64,000 nt of DNA from Lunatibacter salilacus (GCF_009797935.1 NZ_VOLC01000001.1:248001-312000), one strand, 5' to 3'; numbered from the stretch's first letter, positions 27,178 to 35,806 are shown. Notes: a model not told the origin generated them from the sequence alone. Numbers and translations: made by a program.

Positions 27178-29658
27178 TTAATAAATCAATTGAAACTCCG
27201 GTAATAGTAGCAGAGCCCAGAAGAAGTCCTGAATTTGCTCTTCCGAAGGGGTATCACCCAACACTTCACTGGAGATATTAAACTCATTTTGCTGCGGATC
27301 CCGACCGTAAAGCTGTCTGTAAATCTCATGGATCAATATATCTCCGTCAGGGTATTTTTCCTTCCAGCGTTTGGCCCCGTCTCTAAGCGCACTGTTTAGC
27401 GTCTCTCCATTAGTGAGCTCGAGCGCTTGAAGTAAGCTCGCCTGGGAATCTCTGTTCGTAGATACGATTTCCCTGTTTGGTCGGCCTAGGGCTTTCAGAA
27501 AATCGTTATTGGCTACCAAAGACGCGCGGGGATATTCCAACTGTTGCTGTTCTGAGGCCACAAGTTGGAACGGATCATATTTGATTTGTTTCTCCTCAAA
27601 CAGCGGGTAAATGATTCTGCTTACCGCATCGGAAAATTGCTCCGCCGTGAGCCTTCTTCTCACCATACCTTCAAATACGAAATTTTCATCAATCAAAGCG
27701 AGTGGATCATCGAATCCTATGGAAGGCTGCTGATAGGCCTTAGAGGTAGCGATGGTTCTAATTAGATCTTTGAGATCGTACCCGTTATCCGCAAAATCCG
27801 AAGCCAACCAATCCAAAAGGTCTTGACTCCATGGCTCGTTGTCCATTTCATCTGCAGGCTCTACCAGTCCCCGTCCCATCAGTTGTTTCCAGACCCTGTT
27901 TACTATGGTCCGATACATCCTCCCGTTTGCCGGTTGAACGAGATATTCAGCCAGTTGTTGCAGCTTTTCAGAGCGATTAGCAGTGCTGTCAATTTCCCCC
28001 AGTTCTTCCCATAGCAATTTCGTACTGGCTTTCTTTCCAATGGGCGTTTCACATCGGCTCACTTCCAGTGTAGTATCGGCAAATATGTTGGCAAAAGCAT
28101 AGGCTTCTTCCAGCTTCCAATCACTGATAAAGCTGTCGTGACAGGATGCACATTTCAGATTAAGTCCCAATATAACCTGCCCCACATTTTGGGCAGCCTG
28201 CATTTCTGTTACCTGACTGGCATTGACATCTCCTCGCCACCGGATTCCTTCAATAAATCCTTTAGACTTTTCATCCGGATTGAGAAGCTGCTTTACAAAC
28301 TGATCGTAAGGTTTGTTCTCTTTGAGAGAAGCATACAACCAGTCAGTAATGGCAAACCTACCCTTGGTAATGTATCCCGTTCCGGTATAATCATTTCGGA
28401 GGGCATCATTCCAGAACGTCATCCAATGGATAGCATAATCATCATTCCGGGCTAACAGCTTTTCCACCCATAATTCCCGCTTATCGGATTGAGAATCCGA
28501 TGCAAATGCTTCGTACTCCTGAGGTGAAGGTAATATACCCAACAGATCCAGATAAATTCTTCTCAAAAAAGTCTTATCATCTACCGGATCTTTCCACGAT
28601 TGGCTTTTTTGTAGATAATAATCATCCACCAACAGATCGACAGGATTGTCAAGGCCTGCCTTCGCTCTTGGAAGGTCTGGCCGTCGGGGAGCCAATTCAG
28701 CTACACGGTAGACGCTTTGGTTTTCGACTCCCTCGGGCCAAGGTGCCCCCTTGTCAATCCATAGGGTGATGACGGAAATTTCATCTTTGGAGAGCGTTTT
28801 CCCTTTCGACGGCATGGCGTCTTTATGATTTTTCGGGAGGTTAATTCGGCGAACCAAGTCACTATTTTTCGGGTCACCCGGAATGATGACTGCCCCCGAC
28901 TCGCCTCCTTTAAATACATGCTCTTTATCGTCTAACCTCAAATCACCCTTAATCTTGGCTGTACTGTGGCAATTGTAACAGTTGTGGGCAAAAATCGCTC
29001 TTACCTGCCCCACAAGTTTAATCTGTTTTTCTTCACTTAGTTCTTCAGTTTGAAAAGAGACCAAATCAATATCCATATCTACAGCCGCATAAGCTTCGTC
29101 TTCATTCCAGGGTAAAACGCTGGTTAAATATTCCTCTCCATGGGTGAGGGAAGCACCAAAGTGTCCCGCTATAGAGACCCCAAGACCTGTGACGAATAGA
29201 AGTGCCCGAAAGGGTACAATGTGGTTTAATTTATTACGGTTGGATACTTGGTGAAGCATAAACAGCAAACCCAGCCCCAAAACTGCGGTTCCTATACCTG
29301 TCCATTGGTGAATGGAAAGCGTATCTCCGCCATATCCTTCCAAATTGGCCAACAACAGGCCAAAAGCCACAGAAACAACTGCTCCTCCTACTCCAGCCAA
29401 AATCAATAGATTGATACCAGGCCTCAGTTTGGAATTAAACTTACCGATCGTAAACAATTCCAAAAAAGCCGCAAAGACCAGAAGTCCAACAGGAAAATGA
29501 ACGGCAAGCGGGTGTAATCGCCCCAAAAACTTCCACAACCAAAAAACTTCATCACTTCCAGACTGCTCGGTTGCTCCGAGTGCAGGTATGCTCAAAATAA
29601 GTAAGAAAGGAAGTATGCTGGCAGAAAGAAATGGGTATCTGCAGAGGTTATTTTTCAT
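27178..29658 (-). CDS. DUF1549/DUF1553 membrane protein with cytochrome c motifs
   Basis: 826 residues. A signal/anchor is followed by a DUF2231-like membrane domain (LHPLAVHFPVGLLVFAAFLE, several helices to about 170). Next are a Planctomycete-type cytochrome c (CYNCH at 227-231, MPSKGKTLSKDEI later), DUF1549 (DPVDDKTFLRRIYLDLLG, with a second haem motif CASCH near 505) and DUF1553 to the C-terminus (FEGMVRRRLTAEQFSDAV). It should carry electrons at the inner membrane/periplasm for the adjacent DUF1501 protein. The operator-like motif lies about 215-235 bases upstream, and a dispersed repeat fills the leader up to the ATG. Confidence 0.85.
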   Translation of the reverse strand: MKNNLCRYPFLSASILPFLLILSIPALGATEQSGSDEVFWLWKFLGRLHPLAVHFPVGLLVFAAFLELFTIGKFNSKLRPGINLLILAGVGGAVVSVAFGLLLANLEGYGGDTLSIHQWTGIGTAVLGLGLLFMLHQVSNRNKLNHIVPFRALLFVTGLGVSIAGHFGASLTHGEEYLTSVLPWNEDEAYAAVDMDIDLVSFQTEELSEEKQIKLVGQVRAIFAHNCYNCHSTAKIKGDLRLDDKEHVFKGGESGAVIIPGDPKNSDLVRRINLPKNHKDAMPSKGKTLSKDEISVITLWIDKGAPWPEGVENQSVYRVAELAPRRPDLPRAKAGLDNPVDLLVDDYYLQKSQSWKDPVDDKTFLRRIYLDLLGILPSPQEYEAFASDSQSDKRELWVEKLLARNDDYAIHWMTFWNDALRNDYTGTGYITKGRFAITDWLYASLKENKPYDQFVKQLLNPDEKSKGFIEGIRWRGDVNASQVTEMQAAQNVGQVILGLNLKCASCHDSFISDWKLEEAYAFANIFADTTLEVSRCETPIGKKASTKLLWEELGEIDSTANRSEKLQQLAEYLVQPANGRMYRTIVNRVWKQLMGRGLVEPADEMDNEPWSQDLLDWLASDFADNGYDLKDLIRTIATSKAYQQPSIGFDDPLALIDENFVFEGMVRRRLTAEQFSDAVSRIIYPLFEEKQIKYDPFQLVASEQQQLEYPRASLVANNDFLKALGRPNREIVSTNRDSQASLLQALELTNGETLNSALRDGAKRWKEKYPDGDILIHEIYRQLYGRDPQQNEFNISSEVLGDTPSEEQIQDFFWALLLLPEFQLIY

Positions 29659-29756
29659 GTGTCTATAATTGTTTTTCAGCGGTCACATGGAATCTCGCAT
29701 GGTTGATAGTCATCCCAGTGTGTGACGGCTACGTCATGCTCGATTTCATCATATTA
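29659..29756. repeat. Dispersed palindromic repeat, copy 2 (before the DUF1549 gene)
   Basis: It shares catcccagtgtgtgacg, ctacgtcatgctcgatttcat and catggaatctcgc with 21010-21115 but lacks the cccgattcatcggg hairpin. The stem gtgacg-gcta-cgtcat is clear. As in copy 1 it ends at the start codon of the downstream minus-strand gene. Confidence 0.75.
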
Positions 29757-29872
29757 ATCTTTCGATGGGCATTCAAGCTGTAATTAGAAACAAAATTATG
29801 CAACTAATCGTTTCTCCTCCAGAAATATCCGGAGGGCGTATGGATACAATACTATTTATTTTTTTCAAATAA

Positions 29873-29892
29873 ACCTACCTGTACTTACCTGC
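29873..29892 (-). promoter_or_regulatory. Operator-like tandem 10-bp repeat upstream of the DUF1549 operon
   Basis: The plus strand reads acctacctgt then acttacctgc, matching the 20-bp motifs at 19381 and 24284 in spacing and bases. It is followed on the minus strand by atagtattgtatccat, shared with the SusC 2 promoter region. It indicates joint control with the SusC genes. Confidence 0.65.
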
Positions 29893-29974
29893 TTATGATA
29901 AAAAATCCAGGAATGGGAGATGTCCGATATTAATGATATTGAAATACTTAGAAAAAAGCCATTTCCATAAAACC

Positions 29975-30634
29975 CTAAGGGTTTAGAAAGGCCTCCATGA
30001 TGGCCGGACCAGAACTCGTCCCTATCCGATCGGCTCCGGCTTGAATCATCTGCAAGGCCTTTTCCAGCTCTCGGATACCACCGCTAGCCTTAATGCCTAC
30101 CTGACTGGGAAGATGTTCCCGCATCAATTTGATGTGGCTTACCCGCGCTCCTTCTGGAGAAAACCCCGTCGAAGTTTTCACAAAATCGACCCCGGCATTC
30201 GCACAAATTTGACAGGCCTTGATTATTTCTTCGTCATTTAAATAAGCCGTCTCAATGATTACCTTTAAAATTCTCTCGGATTCATGACAAACAGAAGCCA
30301 TTTTAGCCAATTCGATTTTTGGCCAATTCATTCCTGATTTGAAGGCTGTCAATGACCAAACCATATCTAATTCATCCGCCCCGTCCCGAATGGCCTGTTG
30401 GGCCTCGAAAACCTTGGATTCGGTGGTTGTATTCCCCAAAGGAAACCCAACTACAGTCACCACCTGAGTTTCTGTATCCAAGAGCTCTCTTTTCACCTTA
30501 GTTACCCAAAATGGTGGTACACAGACTGCAGCAAAATTGTATTTCTCGGCATCCAGAATGAGTTCTTCAACTTCTTTTTGCGTAGTGGTTGCTTTCAGTA
30601 AGGTATGTTCCAAGTATCTGTTCAGATCTTTCAT
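29975..30634 (-). CDS. deoC: Deoxyribose-phosphate aldolase
   Basis: The start is at ATG 30634 (MKDLNRYLEHTLLKATTT), the usual DeoC N-terminus; 30679 adds 15 unconserved residues. 219 residues of TIM barrel: DELDMVWS (Asp90), the Schiff-base lysine in DFVKTSTGFSPEGA (Lys153) and the second lysine in VGIKASGGIR (Lys182). It cleaves 2-deoxyribose-5-phosphate to acetaldehyde and glyceraldehyde-3-phosphate in nucleoside catabolism. It is monocistronic here and divergent from the orphan gene at 30807. Confidence 0.93.
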   Translation of the reverse strand: MKDLNRYLEHTLLKATTTQKEVEELILDAEKYNFAAVCVPPFWVTKVKRELLDTETQVVTVVGFPLGNTTTESKVFEAQQAIRDGADELDMVWSLTAFKSGMNWPKIELAKMASVCHESERILKVIIETAYLNDEEIIKACQICANAGVDFVKTSTGFSPEGARVSHIKLMREHLPSQVGIKASGGIRELEKALQMIQAGADRIGTSSGPAIMEAFLNP

Positions 30635-30780
30635 TGTCTGGAAAAATAAAATTAAATCCGCATCAACGGTACTGTTCACCAGTCGTGAATCTTTACAAAT
30701 ATATCATTTTCATTGAGGTAAAAAATTGTTTTTTTAACTATTGTTGTTTAAGATTGGTTTAGAAATCAGACTTAAAACAC

Positions 30781-30788
30781 TACTTTTG
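30781..30788 (+). promoter_or_regulatory. Bacteroidota -7 box (TACTTTTG) for the orphan gene
   Basis: tacttttg matches the TAnnTTTG consensus 18 bases before the ATG at 30807. No good TTTG -33 element is seen at the usual spacing. Confidence 0.45.
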
Positions 30789-30806
30789 TGACATAATGTA
30801 ACTGTC

Positions 30807-31310
30807 ATGATCAAAAAATTATTCCCTTTAGACAAGAATTACATGCTAAGGCAGTCCCAAACTGCACTGCAAGAAAGGGGAATAAAGTTAATGATAGGGG
30901 AATTAAAACTTTCCTATACCAGTATCTACAATCCCCTGGGCTTGGAGGATGACACCTATCGGCAAATCCTGACAAGGCATTCCTTCCCAAAAGAAAGCGT
31001 TTCCATCATTTATCAGCAACTCTGTGGAATTTACCGCTATAAATATGGATCGAATCAGCTGGAAATCTTGTTTGACGGCCGCACACATCTGGAAAAATAT
31101 GGAGATGACTGGTTGAGACAGTTACAACTTTGGTCAAGGGAACTAGGAATGATTGATTCTTATGTGAAGACCATGCTGCGGATGTCTCTTCTTTATGACG
31201 GCCCTTCAAGAGCCGCATTTGCGGAAAACAGGTGCAAAAGTTTGATCAATGAATTCTTCGATGTGAAGATTGTCAAAAGAAATGGCGATTTAAAACTGAA
31301 ATTGGCCTAA
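30807..31310 (+). CDS. Unrecognised cytoplasmic protein, 167 aa
   Basis: No signal peptide and no membrane segment. The sequence starts MIKKLFPLDKNYML and is helix-rich (ALQERGIKLMIGELKLSY, DTYRQILTRHSFPKESVSII, VKTMLRMSLLYDGPSRAAFAEN). I do not recognise the family. It has its own promoter-like box and faces a convergent DUF4286 gene, so it seems monocistronic. The real-gene call rests on length, codon regularity and the promoter box. Confidence 0.6.
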   Translation: MIKKLFPLDKNYMLRQSQTALQERGIKLMIGELKLSYTSIYNPLGLEDDTYRQILTRHSFPKESVSIIYQQLCGIYRYKYGSNQLEILFDGRTHLEKYGDDWLRQLQLWSRELGMIDSYVKTMLRMSLLYDGPSRAAFAENRCKSLINEFFDVKIVKRNGDLKLKLA

Positions 31311-31331
31311 TCACTTCTCCAACTTTCTTGT

Positions 31332-31634
31332 TCATTCTATAGTCTCCAGTAAGGACCTGAATGAAATATATTCGTTCTGAAAGGTTGCATGCAGCAAATC
31401 ATCAATTTCTTTCGCATGGACTTTGTCAAAATGAAGCATTTTTTCCATAGTCTCTGCATGGAACTGAGCGGCAAAATTTATCCCATCCTCCTGTTCTTGA
31501 AGAAGCTTTAAAAAGCGATGTTCGACGAAAAAGCCTGTTTCCATTACTCTGGGAATATATGTTTGCTTCATCCAAGCCACAAACTCAGCTTCTTTCTCCG
31601 CTAGGATATTTACAGTAACATTATATACAATCAT
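31332..31634 (-). CDS. DUF4286 family protein
   Basis: A 100-residue cytoplasmic protein with the DUF4286 pattern MIVYNVTVNILAEKEAEFVA, WMKQTYIPRVMETGFF and FAAQFHAETMEKMLHF, a ferredoxin-like dimeric alpha/beta-barrel type fold. The function is unknown; it is widespread and single-copy in Bacteroidota. It is convergent with the orphan gene (21 bases) and divergent from the carotenoid cluster. Confidence 0.85.
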   Translation of the reverse strand: MIVYNVTVNILAEKEAEFVAWMKQTYIPRVMETGFFVEHRFLKLLQEQEDGINFAAQFHAETMEKMLHFDKVHAKEIDDLLHATFQNEYISFRSLLETIE

Positions 31635-31732
31635 AAATTTACCAGTTATTGCTTACTTTTGCGCCCAATTAAGATGCAAAACTAACCCATTCCGATTCGA
31701 AACAAAAGACGGCAGTTTTGGATTGGGATGTA

Positions 31733-32410
31733 ATGACAAAACTAATGCAAGAAAATCAAACAATCCAACTGGGTACATTGACTATAAATAAACTTACTTT
31801 TTTTAAAGTCTGGGTGAGCTTGTTCCATGCAGTAGGAATTGTTGGTCTTGCACTGCCAATCAGCAAACCGATATTCCAACAGCTTACCCCTTTTCATTTA
31901 CTTATGTCCACGGGGCTGTTAATGTATTTCCATCGTGGATGGAATTTATCATTTATAGGATTTTCCGCCCTTGCCTTTTTTACCGGCATGATTTCTGAAA
32001 TCGTCGGTGTCCAAACAGGTTTGATTTTCGGGGATTATTATTACGGAACGGTTTTAGGTACGAAGATTTGGGGAGTACCTCTGATAATTGGCCTTAACTG
32101 GTTTTTATTAGTATATCTAACGGGGGAATGGCTCCACGGAAAAATCGAAAATCATTGGATTGCCGCTGCCTCGGGAGCTTTGTTGATGGTTGGAATTGAT
32201 TTTGTTATTGAACCTGTAGCTATTTCGCTAGGATTTTGGACATGGACTTCAGAAGCCATTCCCCTTGAAAATTATTTGGGCTGGTTCTTCATTGCTTTGG
32301 TACTGCAAGTCGCCTACAGACATTTTCATTTCAAAAAGCAAAACAGGCTATCGGCGTTTTTACTATTGAACTTAATCCTCTTTTTTGCAATATTGTCAGT
32401 GATTTTATAA
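31733..32410 (+). CDS. Carotenoid biosynthesis membrane protein (CruF/DUF422-like)
   Basis: About 225 residues from ATG 31733 (MTKLMQENQ); another Met follows at 31745. There are at least six hydrophobic segments. Family motifs are HRGWNLSFIGFSALAFFTG, MISEIVGVQTGLIFGDYYYG, GVPLIIGLNWFLLVYLTGEW and DFVIEPVAISLGFWTW. The relatives are carotenoid 1',2'-hydratases and related membrane enzymes. The gene is followed by crtZ and a CarH-like regulator in the same direction, so it belongs to a pigment operon. The exact reaction (hydration or another end-group step) is uncertain. Confidence 0.8.
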   Translation: MTKLMQENQTIQLGTLTINKLTFFKVWVSLFHAVGIVGLALPISKPIFQQLTPFHLLMSTGLLMYFHRGWNLSFIGFSALAFFTGMISEIVGVQTGLIFGDYYYGTVLGTKIWGVPLIIGLNWFLLVYLTGEWLHGKIENHWIAAASGALLMVGIDFVIEPVAISLGFWTWTSEAIPLENYLGWFFIALVLQVAYRHFHFKKQNRLSAFLLLNLILFFAILSVIL

Positions 32411-32445
32411 ACAATAAACAAATTCAGACGCAAAAAGTTAGCCTT

Positions 32446-32892
32446 ATGGTTATGAGTGCAATTTTGTTTTCAATTTTGGGATTTGGGATCATGGAGATCT
32501 CAGGATGGTTTATTCATAAATTTATCATGCATGGACCACTTTGGAGCATTCACAAAACCCACCATCAGCATACAGATGGACCATTTGAGTTAAATGACTT
32601 GTTTTCATTGTTCTTCGGGTCCATTGCTGTGATTTTGATTTTCCTGGGTGTTGGTTCGCTGGATTATAGATTCTGGATGGGCATAGGAATTAGTGTATAT
32701 GGATTAAGTTACTTCTTTCTGCACGATATGCTGATTCATCGTCGTATCAAATTCTTCAAAAAGCCCAAAAACGGCTATTTGGCGGGGATATTCAAAGCAC
32801 ATCAAGCACACCACGCTACTAACAAACGGGACGGAAGTGTCTCTTTTGGTTTATTCGTAGTGCCTAAAAAATATTTTAACTCTAAAAGATAA
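32446..32892 (+). CDS. crtZ: Beta-carotene hydroxylase
   Basis: A 148-residue membrane di-iron hydroxylase of the fatty-acid-hydroxylase superfamily. The histidine clusters are in order: HKFIMH, HKTHHQH, FLHDMLIHRR and FKAHQAHH. These match bacterial CrtZ, which adds 3-hydroxyls to beta-ionone rings to make zeaxanthin. It has about four transmembrane segments. It lies 35 bases after the CruF-like gene and 2 bases before the MerR-type regulator, a tight operon. ATG at 32452 is an alternative start. Confidence 0.93.
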   Translation: MVMSAILFSILGFGIMEISGWFIHKFIMHGPLWSIHKTHHQHTDGPFELNDLFSLFFGSIAVILIFLGVGSLDYRFWMGIGISVYGLSYFFLHDMLIHRRIKFFKKPKNGYLAGIFKAHQAHHATNKRDGSVSFGLFVVPKKYFNSKR

Positions 32893-32894
32893 CG

Positions 32895-33782
32895 GTGAGA
32901 AATTATTCTATAAAAGATTTAGAACAGCTGTCCGGCATCAAAGCCCACACCCTCAGAATATGGGAACAGCGCTATAATTTACTTTCACCAAAGCGTACAG
33001 ACACCAACATTCGGTATTATGATGACGCAGACCTGAGGCTTATTTTAAATGTCGCCTTGCTGAACGAAAACGGATTTAAAATTAGTAAAATTGCTAAAAT
33101 GACCTGCGAAGAAGTAAGTCAAGAGGTGATCGATTTAACTGAACGTTCCTTTACCTATGATGATCAAATTCATGCGCTTACAATAGCCATGGTGGAATTT
33201 GACGAAGCACGCTTTGACAAAATCATCTCCACAAACATTTTGAAAATCGGGTTTGAAATGACGATGATCAACATCATCTATCCCTTTCTTTCTAAAATTG
33301 GAATTTTATGGCAGACGGGTTCCATATACCCCGGGCAGGAACATTTTATCAGCAACCTTATCCGTCAAAAACTCATTGTCGCCATTGACGGTCAGATAAG
33401 CCCAAGTAACGGGAAAAAGTTTCTCCTATATCTTCCCCAAGGCGAATTGCACGAAATCTCCTTATTATTTTCCTCCTACATCCTTAAATCCCACGGGTAT
33501 CAAGTCATTTACTTAGGGCAAAACACACCGGATGAAGACTTAAATGCCGTCTATCAAGTCCATAAGCCGGAATATCTGTTGACAGTAATTACCACCTCAC
33601 CCCCGTCAGAAGATCTTCAGGATTATATCAATTCCCTGGGAGCCAGATTTCCGGCCAGCATGGTTTTAATATCCGGGTACCAAGTCATCGGGAAAGATTT
33701 AAAACTTCCTCCCAACATACATGTCATGCATTACCTAAAGGATATTAAGGAATACCTACAGACAAAGTCTCATGTTGCTTAA
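32895..33782 (+). CDS. MerR-type regulator with B12-binding domain, CarH/LitR-like
   Basis: 295 residues from GTG 32895. The N-terminal MerR winged helix (YSIKDLEQLSGIKAHTLRIWEQRYNLLSPKRT) is followed by a helical bundle and a Rossmann-like cobalamin domain. It keeps the W-x9-EH motif (Trp139, Glu149-His150) that caps adenosylcobalamin in CarH. It also has His186 in ELHEIS, matching the lower-ligand E/DxHxxG except that Gly is Ser. This points to a B12-dependent light-sensing repressor of carotenogenesis. It is encoded 2 bases after crtZ. A B12-independent regulator is the alternative. Confidence 0.82.
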   Translation: MRNYSIKDLEQLSGIKAHTLRIWEQRYNLLSPKRTDTNIRYYDDADLRLILNVALLNENGFKISKIAKMTCEEVSQEVIDLTERSFTYDDQIHALTIAMVEFDEARFDKIISTNILKIGFEMTMINIIYPFLSKIGILWQTGSIYPGQEHFISNLIRQKLIVAIDGQISPSNGKKFLLYLPQGELHEISLLFSSYILKSHGYQVIYLGQNTPDEDLNAVYQVHKPEYLLTVITTSPPSEDLQDYINSLGARFPASMVLISGYQVIGKDLKLPPNIHVMHYLKDIKEYLQTKSHVA

Positions 33783-34002
33783 ACGAATTCTGTGTTTGGC
33801 ATAGGCTATTTTTTGAACTATTCAGATTTACATTTTTTTCCAAAAAAGTATTGCCACATCCATTCAACATTTTTTTAGGGAACTAATCACAAAATTTAAG
33901 GAGTTAATTGAAAGTTTGTTATCTTTAACCAGTAAAAAACATGCTTATCTTGTCCTTTGGCACACCCCAAATTAAATTCCTTTCCACCACTTTGGCACAT
34001 TA

Positions 34003-35784
34003 ATGACCAGTCAATTCGTTCAAAAATTAAAGATACTTATCCGTATAAGTACATTCCTATTCGCAGTCGGATTTTTGACCGCATCTTGTAACACATCCCC
34101 TTCCCTTCCAGATGGAGATCCTGACAACGGAGGGCTTTTTTTGCCCGACGGATTTGAAGCAGTTGTCGTAATCGATAGCGTCGGAAGAGCCCGCCACCTA
34201 ACCGTAGATGAAAAAGGAGATATTTACATGAAACTCCGAGTCCCCAATGAAGCAGGACAGGGCCTGGTAGCCCTTAGAGACACAAACAGCGATGGCAAAG
34301 CCGATAGCGTCGTCTACTTTGGGGATTATCCCGATACAGGTAATTACGGTACGGGAATGCGAATCTACAACGGATATCTATACTTCAGCACGGCAGGTGA
34401 GGTGTACCGTATGAAAATGAACATGGATAAACTGATACCAGAAGGAGATGCCGAACTGATTGTAAAGGATGATTATAAAAACGCCACCTATGGGTATGAA
34501 CATATTGCCAAACCGTTGGCTTTTGATGGGGAGGGACATATTTATGTAGCATTCGGATCACCGGGCGATGTCTGCCAAGAATTTAACCGGAGACCTGGAG
34601 CTCCTGGAATGGACCCCTGCCCCCAGTTGGAGTGGCATGGGGGAATTTGGCGCTTTGATGCCAACAAATTGAACCAAACTCAAGCTGAGGATGGCTATCG
34701 ATACGCCACCGGTATCCGAAGTGTAGTAGCCATGGAATGGAATAAAGCGGAAAATACACTCTATGTGGTGCAACATGGGAGGGATAATTTTAGCCGGACT
34801 TGGCCAGAAATGTATAGTCCATGGGAAAGCGCTTTATTGCCTTCTGAGGAGTTTCTAAGAGTCGAGGAAGGAACGGATGGCGGTTGGCCCTATTACTATT
34901 ATGATCAGCTTCAGGGGAAAAAATTGCTAAACCCGGAGTACGGAGGAGATAAGTCTATTGAGGCAGATCCAGACAAAATTACCCTTCCTATTGTAGGATT
35001 TCCCGGACACTTTGCCCCGAATGACTTGCACTTTTACCAGGGAGACCAATTTCCAGAACGCTATAAAAATGGAGCGTTTGTGGCTTTCCACGGATCGACC
35101 ATCCGGGGACCTTATCCGCAGGGAGGATACTTTGTGGGGTTTGTGCCTTTCGAAAACGGAACACCCTCAGGTCCTTGGGAAGTATTTGCGGATGGATTCT
35201 CCATGCTAGATACGATCGTAAATACAGGCGATGCTGCGGCAAGGCCTATGGGCTTGTCAATGGGACCTGACGGCTCTCTTTATATTACCGAAAGTGTGCA
35301 GGGAAAAGTCTGGCGTGTGATGTATAAAGGTAAAAAGAGTGATTTCGACGAGCGTGCATTGGCGAAGTTGGAAGAACGGAAAAATACCCGTACAAATATC
35401 AAAAATCCAGACCCTGAAAAAGATAATTTGGAAGTCGGAATGATTGAGTCAGGAGCAAAAATTTACAACCTATATTGCAGTACCTGCCATCAACGGGATG
35501 GCAAAGGTGACGGTACTCGGTTCCCACCCTTGGCCAGTACGGATTGGGTGACTGGAAATAAGAGAAGGCTGATTGAACTCGTGCTTAATGGCATGGAAGG
35601 TCCAATCGTAGTCAATGAAGTTGCTTATAATCAAATAATGCCTGCTCATAACTTCCTCAGTGATGAAGACGTGGCTTCGGTATTGACCTATATCCGAAAG
35701 AGCTTTGGAAATGAAGCAAATAGTGTTTCTTCCGCTGAGGTCAGTAGGATCAGAGCACAACTTGAGACCGAGCAGGAAAATTAA
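34003..35784 (+). CDS. Propeller sugar-dehydrogenase-like lipoprotein with cytochrome c
   Basis: 593 residues. The signal ends in a lipobox (LTASCNTSP). The sorbosone/glucose-dehydrogenase-like propeller spans about 45-450 (GFEAVVVIDSVGRARHLTV, EHIAKPLAFDGEGHIYVAFG, GYRYATGIRSVVAMEWN, HFAPNDLHFYQGDQFPERY, MGLSMGPDGSLYITES). The C-terminal cytochrome has CSTCH at 492-496 and a Met ligand near 546 (QIMPAHNFLSDEDV). Electrons from a periplasmic oxidation would pass to haem. It begins a plus-strand series with a CBM9-like gene 22 bases downstream. It resembles, but is distinct from, the gene at 11762-14413. Confidence 0.88.
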   Translation: MTSQFVQKLKILIRISTFLFAVGFLTASCNTSPSLPDGDPDNGGLFLPDGFEAVVVIDSVGRARHLTVDEKGDIYMKLRVPNEAGQGLVALRDTNSDGKADSVVYFGDYPDTGNYGTGMRIYNGYLYFSTAGEVYRMKMNMDKLIPEGDAELIVKDDYKNATYGYEHIAKPLAFDGEGHIYVAFGSPGDVCQEFNRRPGAPGMDPCPQLEWHGGIWRFDANKLNQTQAEDGYRYATGIRSVVAMEWNKAENTLYVVQHGRDNFSRTWPEMYSPWESALLPSEEFLRVEEGTDGGWPYYYYDQLQGKKLLNPEYGGDKSIEADPDKITLPIVGFPGHFAPNDLHFYQGDQFPERYKNGAFVAFHGSTIRGPYPQGGYFVGFVPFENGTPSGPWEVFADGFSMLDTIVNTGDAAARPMGLSMGPDGSLYITESVQGKVWRVMYKGKKSDFDERALAKLEERKNTRTNIKNPDPEKDNLEVGMIESGAKIYNLYCSTCHQRDGKGDGTRFPPLASTDWVTGNKRRLIELVLNGMEGPIVVNEVAYNQIMPAHNFLSDEDVASVLTYIRKSFGNEANSVSSAEVSRIRAQLETEQEN

Positions 35785-35806
35785 CATCCCTTAAATCCCA
35801 ATTTAC

